Positions 60,517 to 64,000 of a stretch of DNA of 64,000 bases are shown piece by piece (position 1 is the stretch's first letter; the number at the start of each line of letters is the position of its first letter). A model generated the notes under the pieces. The model was not told where the DNA came from. It worked only from the letters and a program-made list of their open reading frames with translations, and did not search any database. Location: positions 186,001-250,000 of the forward strand of contig BJUU01000001.1 of assembly GCA_007988785.1 (NCBI GenBank), written 5' to 3'. Position numbers and translations under genes: made by a program. Source of the DNA: Agrococcus baldri (GTDB lineage: Bacteria > Actinomycetota > Actinomycetes > Actinomycetales > Microbacteriaceae).

Positions 60517-61659
60517 CTATGAGTCGCCGCCGCCGGCGCCGCAGGTCGGCAGCGCCGAGGTGTCGGCGTTCATCGCCACCGTCTCGACCGCCGTGATGGC
60601 CTCGTCGAGGGTGTCGACGGCGAAGACGGTGAGCCCCTCCGGCACGTGCCCGGTGACCTCCGCGCAGTTCTCCACCGGCGCCAGGAAGTGCGTCGCACCC
60701 GCATCGGATGCGCCGTGCAGCTTCTGCACGATGCCGCCGATCGGGCCGACGTCGCCGAGCGCCGTGATCGTGCCGGTGCCCGCCCAGACGGTGCCGGCGG
60801 TCATGGCGCCGGGCGTGAGCTCGTCGACGATGCCGAGCGCAAACATCATGCCGGCGCTCGGCCCGCCGACGTTCGGCAGCTCGATGTCGACCTCGAACGG
60901 GAACGTGAACTCGTTCGATGGGTAGATGCCCACGAGCCGCTGCTCGCCCTCGACGATGGGCGTCACCTCGACCGTCAGGGGCTCGCCGTCGCGCTCGATG
61001 TCGAAGGTGGTCGGGCCGTCGACGGCGGCGATGGATGCGCGGATCGAGCCGACGTCGTAGGCGGGCTCGCCGTTGACGCGCAGGATGCGGTCGTCCTCCT
61101 GCAGCACGTCGACCGCCGGCGAGCCGGGGATGACACCGGCGACGCGCACGTCGCTGTCGATCTCGTGCCCCTCGTGCAGCAGCGCGGCGGCGACCGCGGC
61201 CTGCTGCGAGTTCTGCATCTCGATGCGGCCCGCCTCGTTCGACTCCTCGATCGTCTGCTGCGGCGGGAAGGCGGCGTCCATCGGGATGATGCCGTCGGCC
61301 GGGTCGAGGTAGGCCCGGGCGACGTCGATCCAGGTCAGCGGCCGCTGCGGGTTGCCGAGCCACGCGAGGGTCAGCAGCCGCAGCTCGCCCTCGGTCGGGT
61401 AGGTCTGCGCGCCCTCGATGCTGATGAGCGGGCCGCCCGCATCCGTCGCCCCGAGCGTGTCGTAGGTGGGGCCGGGCACCTCGACCACGTAGGGCGACGG
61501 CACGAAGGCCAGCGCGAGCGCGGCGACCGCCGTCGCCGTGAGCGCCGCCCAGCCGGCACGCCGAAGGCGCCGCGGCCGGACATCCGGGAACCGGTGGTGC
61601 ACCGGGTGTTCGCGGACGGCGGAGGGCGGGTTGGACGGAATCCCGGCGGGTTCGGACAT
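60517..61659 (-). CDS. PDZ/Lon-type (S16) membrane-anchored protease, YlbL family
   Basis: 380 residues. An N-terminal transmembrane segment (RRAGWAALTATAVAALALAFVPSPYVVEVPGP) anchors an extracytoplasmic PDZ domain (about 160-230) and a C-terminal Lon-like domain. The Ser-Lys dyad is S268 in GGPSAGMM and K313 in GIVQKLHGA, 45 residues apart, as in Lon. GTITALGDVGPIGGI is the conserved Lon-like loop. It probably cleaves exported or membrane proteins. The start codon is only 20 bp from the divergent DUF2342 start, so they share a compact promoter. It precedes UPF0182 on the same strand. Confidence 0.92.
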   Translation of the reverse strand: MSEPAGIPSNPPSAVREHPVHHRFPDVRPRRLRRAGWAALTATAVAALALAFVPSPYVVEVPGPTYDTLGATDAGGPLISIEGAQTYPTEGELRLLTLAWLGNPQRPLTWIDVARAYLDPADGIIPMDAAFPPQQTIEESNEAGRIEMQNSQQAAVAAALLHEGHEIDSDVRVAGVIPGSPAVDVLQEDDRILRVNGEPAYDVGSIRASIAAVDGPTTFDIERDGEPLTVEVTPIVEGEQRLVGIYPSNEFTFPFEVDIELPNVGGPSAGMMFALGIVDELTPGAMTAGTVWAGTGTITALGDVGPIGGIVQKLHGASDAGATHFLAPVENCAEVTGHVPEGLTVFAVDTLDEAITAVETVAMNADTSALPTCGAGGGDS

Positions 61660-61667
61660 GCTGCGGA

Positions 61668-61674
61668 TAGCGTA
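61668..61674. promoter_or_regulatory. Nearly symmetric bidirectional -10 between the PDZ-Lon and DUF2342 genes
   Basis: TAGCGTA reads TAGCGT on the plus strand (61668-61673, 6 bp before ATG 61680) and TACGCT on the minus strand (61674-61669, 9 bp before ATG 61659). Both match TANNNT, so one element can serve two divergent genes. Confidence 0.65.
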
Positions 61675-61679
61675 GTCGC

Positions 61680-63170
61680 ATGCCTGAGGACTCCGACGAT
61701 CGGCGCCCCGAGGACGAGCTGCGCGAGATGCTGCAGCAGTTCCTCTCAGGGGAAGGCCCCATCGATCCAGCCCGCCTCGCGGGCGCCGCGGGGATGCCCT
61801 CCGACCCGGCCCAGCTGCAGGCGCTCATGGCACAGCTGCAGGCCGCGCTCGCGCGCACCGAGGACGGCATCGACTGGTCGGCCGCGAAGCGGCAGGCGGC
61901 CGCCGTCGTGCAGCGCGACCCCGGCTCGGTGACGAGCGCAGAGCGCGAGGCCGTGCAACAGGCCGCCGACCTGGCCGCCTTGTGGCTGGGCGAGACCACC
62001 GAGATTGGCGCGGCGGCCGAGCTCACGATGCTCTCGCGGCAGCAGTGGGTCGACGCCACGATCCCGGTCTGGCAGGAGATGAGCGAGCCGGTCGCGAACA
62101 GCATCGCGAACGCCCTCACCCGGGCGATGCAGGAGCATGCGCCCGAGGAGGCGCAGGAGATGATCGCCGGCGCCGAGAAGATCCTGCGCAACGTGGGCGG
62201 CACGATGTTCGCCATGCAGCTGGGCAACGTCGTCGGCCAGCTCGCCGGCGAGACGGTCGCCGGCGGCGACTTCGGCTTCCCGCTGCTCGAGGACACCGCG
62301 GCGCTCCTGCCGGTGAACCTGCGCACCGCGGCAGACGGGCTCGAGATCCCCGAGGACCAGGTGCGCATCTGGATGGCCGCCCGCGAGCTCGCCCACGCGC
62401 GCCTCTTCCACCACGCGCGCTGGCTGCGGCTGCACGTGCTCTCCTCCGTGCGCGAGTACGCCGAGGGCATCAGCATCGACGTCGAGCGGCTCGAGGAGCT
62501 CGCCGAGTCGTTCGACCCGAGCAACCCCGAGGAGCTGCGCGAAGCGCTCTCGAGCGGCGCGCTCATCCCGCCGAAGTCGCAGGAGCAGCTCGAGGCGCTC
62601 GCCCGCCTCGAGACGACCATCGCGCTCATCGACGGCTGGGTCGACGCGGTCACCGAGGCCGCGACCGCCCGGCTGCCCAAGCGCGATGCGATCGCCGAGT
62701 CGGTGCGGCGCAAGCGCGCCACCGGCGGACCGGCCGAGAAGGCCTTCGGGACGCTCGTCGGCCTCGAGATCCGGCCCCGGCGCCTCCGCGAGGCCGCCGC
62801 CTTCTGGCGCGCGGTGACGGATGCGGTGGGCCCGCAGGTGCGCGACTCGCTGTGGGATCAGCCCGACCTGATGCCCGGCTCCGACGACATCGACGACCCC
62901 TCGCGCGCGATCGCCCGGCTGCAGGGCGGCAGCGAGCTCGACGAGATGGATCTGGCGCTGCAGGAGCTGCTCGACGACGCCGAGCGCGGCGCCCGGCCCG
63001 CGGGCGACGCGGCCGGCGGCCAGGCAACGGGCGACGCGGCCGCGGATGACGCGGCTGCGGACGACGCGGCCGCGGACGACGAGACCGCGGACGAATCGGC
63101 AGACGGCACGGACGACGACGGGTCCAGGGACGGCGACGCCGCGGGCGACGACGATCCCCCGCGGGGCTGA
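61680..63170 (+). CDS. DUF2342 protein, putative zinc-dependent metalloprotease fold
   Basis: 496 residues. The central helix AARELAHARLFHHARWLRLHVL matches the conserved part of the family (REVAHARLF-type), in which the HExxH-like pattern is degenerate, so enzymatic activity is doubtful. The segments WVDATIPVWQEMSEPVANS, GTMFAMQLGNVVGQLAGE and GTLVGLEIRPRRLREAAAFW are typical. The last 60 residues are an Ala/Asp-rich repeat (AAADDAAADD) and probably disordered. ATG 61680 lies 6 bp after TAGCGT. The same neighbour order (UPF0182, PDZ-Lon, DUF2342, hypothetical) is known from mycobacteria (Rv3193c-Rv3196). Confidence 0.88.
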   Translation: MPEDSDDRRPEDELREMLQQFLSGEGPIDPARLAGAAGMPSDPAQLQALMAQLQAALARTEDGIDWSAAKRQAAAVVQRDPGSVTSAEREAVQQAADLAALWLGETTEIGAAAELTMLSRQQWVDATIPVWQEMSEPVANSIANALTRAMQEHAPEEAQEMIAGAEKILRNVGGTMFAMQLGNVVGQLAGETVAGGDFGFPLLEDTAALLPVNLRTAADGLEIPEDQVRIWMAARELAHARLFHHARWLRLHVLSSVREYAEGISIDVERLEELAESFDPSNPEELREALSSGALIPPKSQEQLEALARLETTIALIDGWVDAVTEAATARLPKRDAIAESVRRKRATGGPAEKAFGTLVGLEIRPRRLREAAAFWRAVTDAVGPQVRDSLWDQPDLMPGSDDIDDPSRAIARLQGGSELDEMDLALQELLDDAERGARPAGDAAGGQATGDAAADDAAADDAAADDETADESADGTDDDGSRDGDAAGDDDPPRG

Positions 63171-63226
63171 CGGCCGGCTGTGGAGAACGGCCGACGCGCT
63201 CGGCCGAACCGGCGCATGATGCGCCC

Positions 63227-63970
63227 ATGCTCCGACTCGACCCGCACCTGGCCGTCTTCCGCACCGCGCCCGACCGCGTGACGATCGGCGCGCAGCAGCC
63301 GCTCGTCGAGCTCGACGCCGACCCGCCGACGCTGCGCGCGATCGCCGCCCTGACCCGCGGCGTGCTGCCGCGGGAGCTCGAGCAGCTCGTCGGCGAGGAG
63401 GCGGCGCAGCAGCTGCTCGCCGCGCTGCGCCCGGCGCTCGTGGAGGCGGCGCCAGCCGTGCCCGTGCTCGTGCGCGGACGCATCCGTCTCGCCCACGAGC
63501 TGCACCGCGCCGCACGCGACGCCGGCCATCCCGCCGGCGACGGCGTCATCGTGCCGGTGGCGCCGTGGCGGCTGCCGGCGCTCGAGGCCGAGCGGCTGCT
63601 CGCCTCCGGCGTCGCCCACCTGCCGGTCGTGGTGGGCGACGCCTGGGTGCAGGTCGGCCCGTACGCGGTCGCGGGCGGCTGCGCGGAGTGCGCGCAGCCG
63701 GGCAGGCTCGCCGTGCTGCCCGCGCACCTGACGCCCGCGCCCACCGCCATCGCCGGAGCGCAGGCGCTCGTGACGGTGCTGGAGGCGCTGCAGCGGGCGG
63801 GCAGCGGTGAGCTGCCGGTCGGCTGGGCGGTGCGGATCCGGCAGCGCGACGGCGCGGTCAGCTCGATGCGCCGCCGCGCGTGCCGGCACCGGTCGACCGG
63901 GACCGCGAGCCGACGGCCCGCGGGGGTCGCGCCGGTGCGAGCTCTGCCAGGAAGCGGGATGGCTGCCTGA
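63227..63970 (+). CDS. Hypothetical protein, possibly a cyclodehydratase-like remnant family; 3' end uncertain
   Basis: 247 residues from ATG 63227. Alpha/beta segments such as LRLDPHLAVFRTAPDRVTIGAQQPLVELD and VPVLVRGRIRLAHELHRAARDAG, and a central GGCAECAQPGR with a CxxC pair, give only a weak resemblance to TOMM cyclodehydratase-like (E1-like) proteins encoded next to DUF2342 in other actinobacteria. The C-terminal 30 residues (HRSTGTASRRPAG...) look like out-of-frame sequence. An alternative frame from about 63880 onward reads RCELCQEAGWLPDGVARALRPA and stays open to the window end. A frameshift or a downstream overlapping gene is possible. Confidence 0.55.
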   Translation: MLRLDPHLAVFRTAPDRVTIGAQQPLVELDADPPTLRAIAALTRGVLPRELEQLVGEEAAQQLLAALRPALVEAAPAVPVLVRGRIRLAHELHRAARDAGHPAGDGVIVPVAPWRLPALEAERLLASGVAHLPVVVGDAWVQVGPYAVAGGCAECAQPGRLAVLPAHLTPAPTAIAGAQALVTVLEALQRAGSGELPVGWAVRIRQRDGAVSSMRRRACRHRSTGTASRRPAGVAPVRALPGSGMAA

Positions 63971-64000
63971 CGGCGTGGCCCGAGCTCTTCGCCCAGCTGA

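Noticed and set aside
57442..60522. 1026-residue plus-strand open frame opposite UPF0182
   Set aside because: Its composition (Arg, Val, His, Leu repeats) and lack of any domain show it is the antisense shadow of the UPF0182 gene.

Overview
The window is about 72-73% G+C, densely packed, and reads as the chromosome of a high-GC actinobacterium. Family-level clues are the sigR-rsrA / aroA-rsgA-hisN block, the prfB-ftsEX-smpB-ssrA block, the UPF0182 / PDZ-Lon / DUF2342 block, a tmRNA tag ending in LAA, and very frequent leaderless promoters. Microbacteriaceae is most likely; a relative of Agrococcus is a guess from overall feel and cannot be proven here. There is no phage, IS element, CRISPR array or rRNA operon.

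Layout. 1-0.9 kb: end of a cell-surface glycosyltransferase gene and a nucleotidyl(cytidylyl)transferase. 0.9-5.6 kb: glyoxylate shunt, with a RamB-like regulator divergent from aceA and aceB. 5.7-10 kb: the thiol-stress sigma factor sigR and its anti-sigma rsrA, divergent from aroA-rsgA-hisN. 10-12.1 kb: small VOC and rhodanese proteins and an aldehyde dehydrogenase. 12.2-20.6 kb (minus strand): prfB, an inserted HpaB-like monooxygenase / VOC / MerR group, ftsE-ftsX, smpB, pfkA and ssrA (tmRNA). 20.7-25.4 kb: an MFS transporter and a large secreted metallophosphoesterase with PKD repeats. 25.9-30.4 kb: a Tad-type pilus operon. 30.5-39 kb: small metabolic genes with a TetR-linked hydrolase, a lipid kinase, a second MFS protein, a squalene-cyclase-like protein and several oxidoreductases. 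39-43.3 kb: tRNA-Leu(UAG), a DedA protein and a manganese/zinc ABC transporter operon with its DtxR-family regulator. 43.4-45.6 kb: murI-rph-rdgB. 45.7-48.8 kb: an osmoprotectant (OpuC-like) ABC transporter. 48.8-57.3 kb: two tandem acetyltransferases, pncB, DUF3039, an EcsC-like protein, an HtrA protease, a DapC-like aminotransferase, a nitrilase-family hydrolase and a DUF77/AIM24 pair. 57.4-64 kb: initiator tRNA-Met, UPF0182, a PDZ-Lon protease, a DUF2342 protein and a hypothetical protein at the window edge.

Regulatory architecture is unusually readable. At least 16 start codons have a TANNNT -10 hexamer 6-8 bp upstream and no leader, the signature of leaderless mRNA. sigR has a perfect SigR-type promoter upstream of a long start and a vegetative -10 upstream of a shorter start, suggesting two isoforms. 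Palindromic operators sit where they should for the RamB-, MerR-, TetR- and DtxR-family regulators. The most unusual stretch is around ssrA: a perfect 19-bp inverted repeat brackets the tmRNA gene so that the precursor ends can pair, and just upstream lie two facing arrays of a 20-bp repeat that are reverse-complement-like copies of one another.
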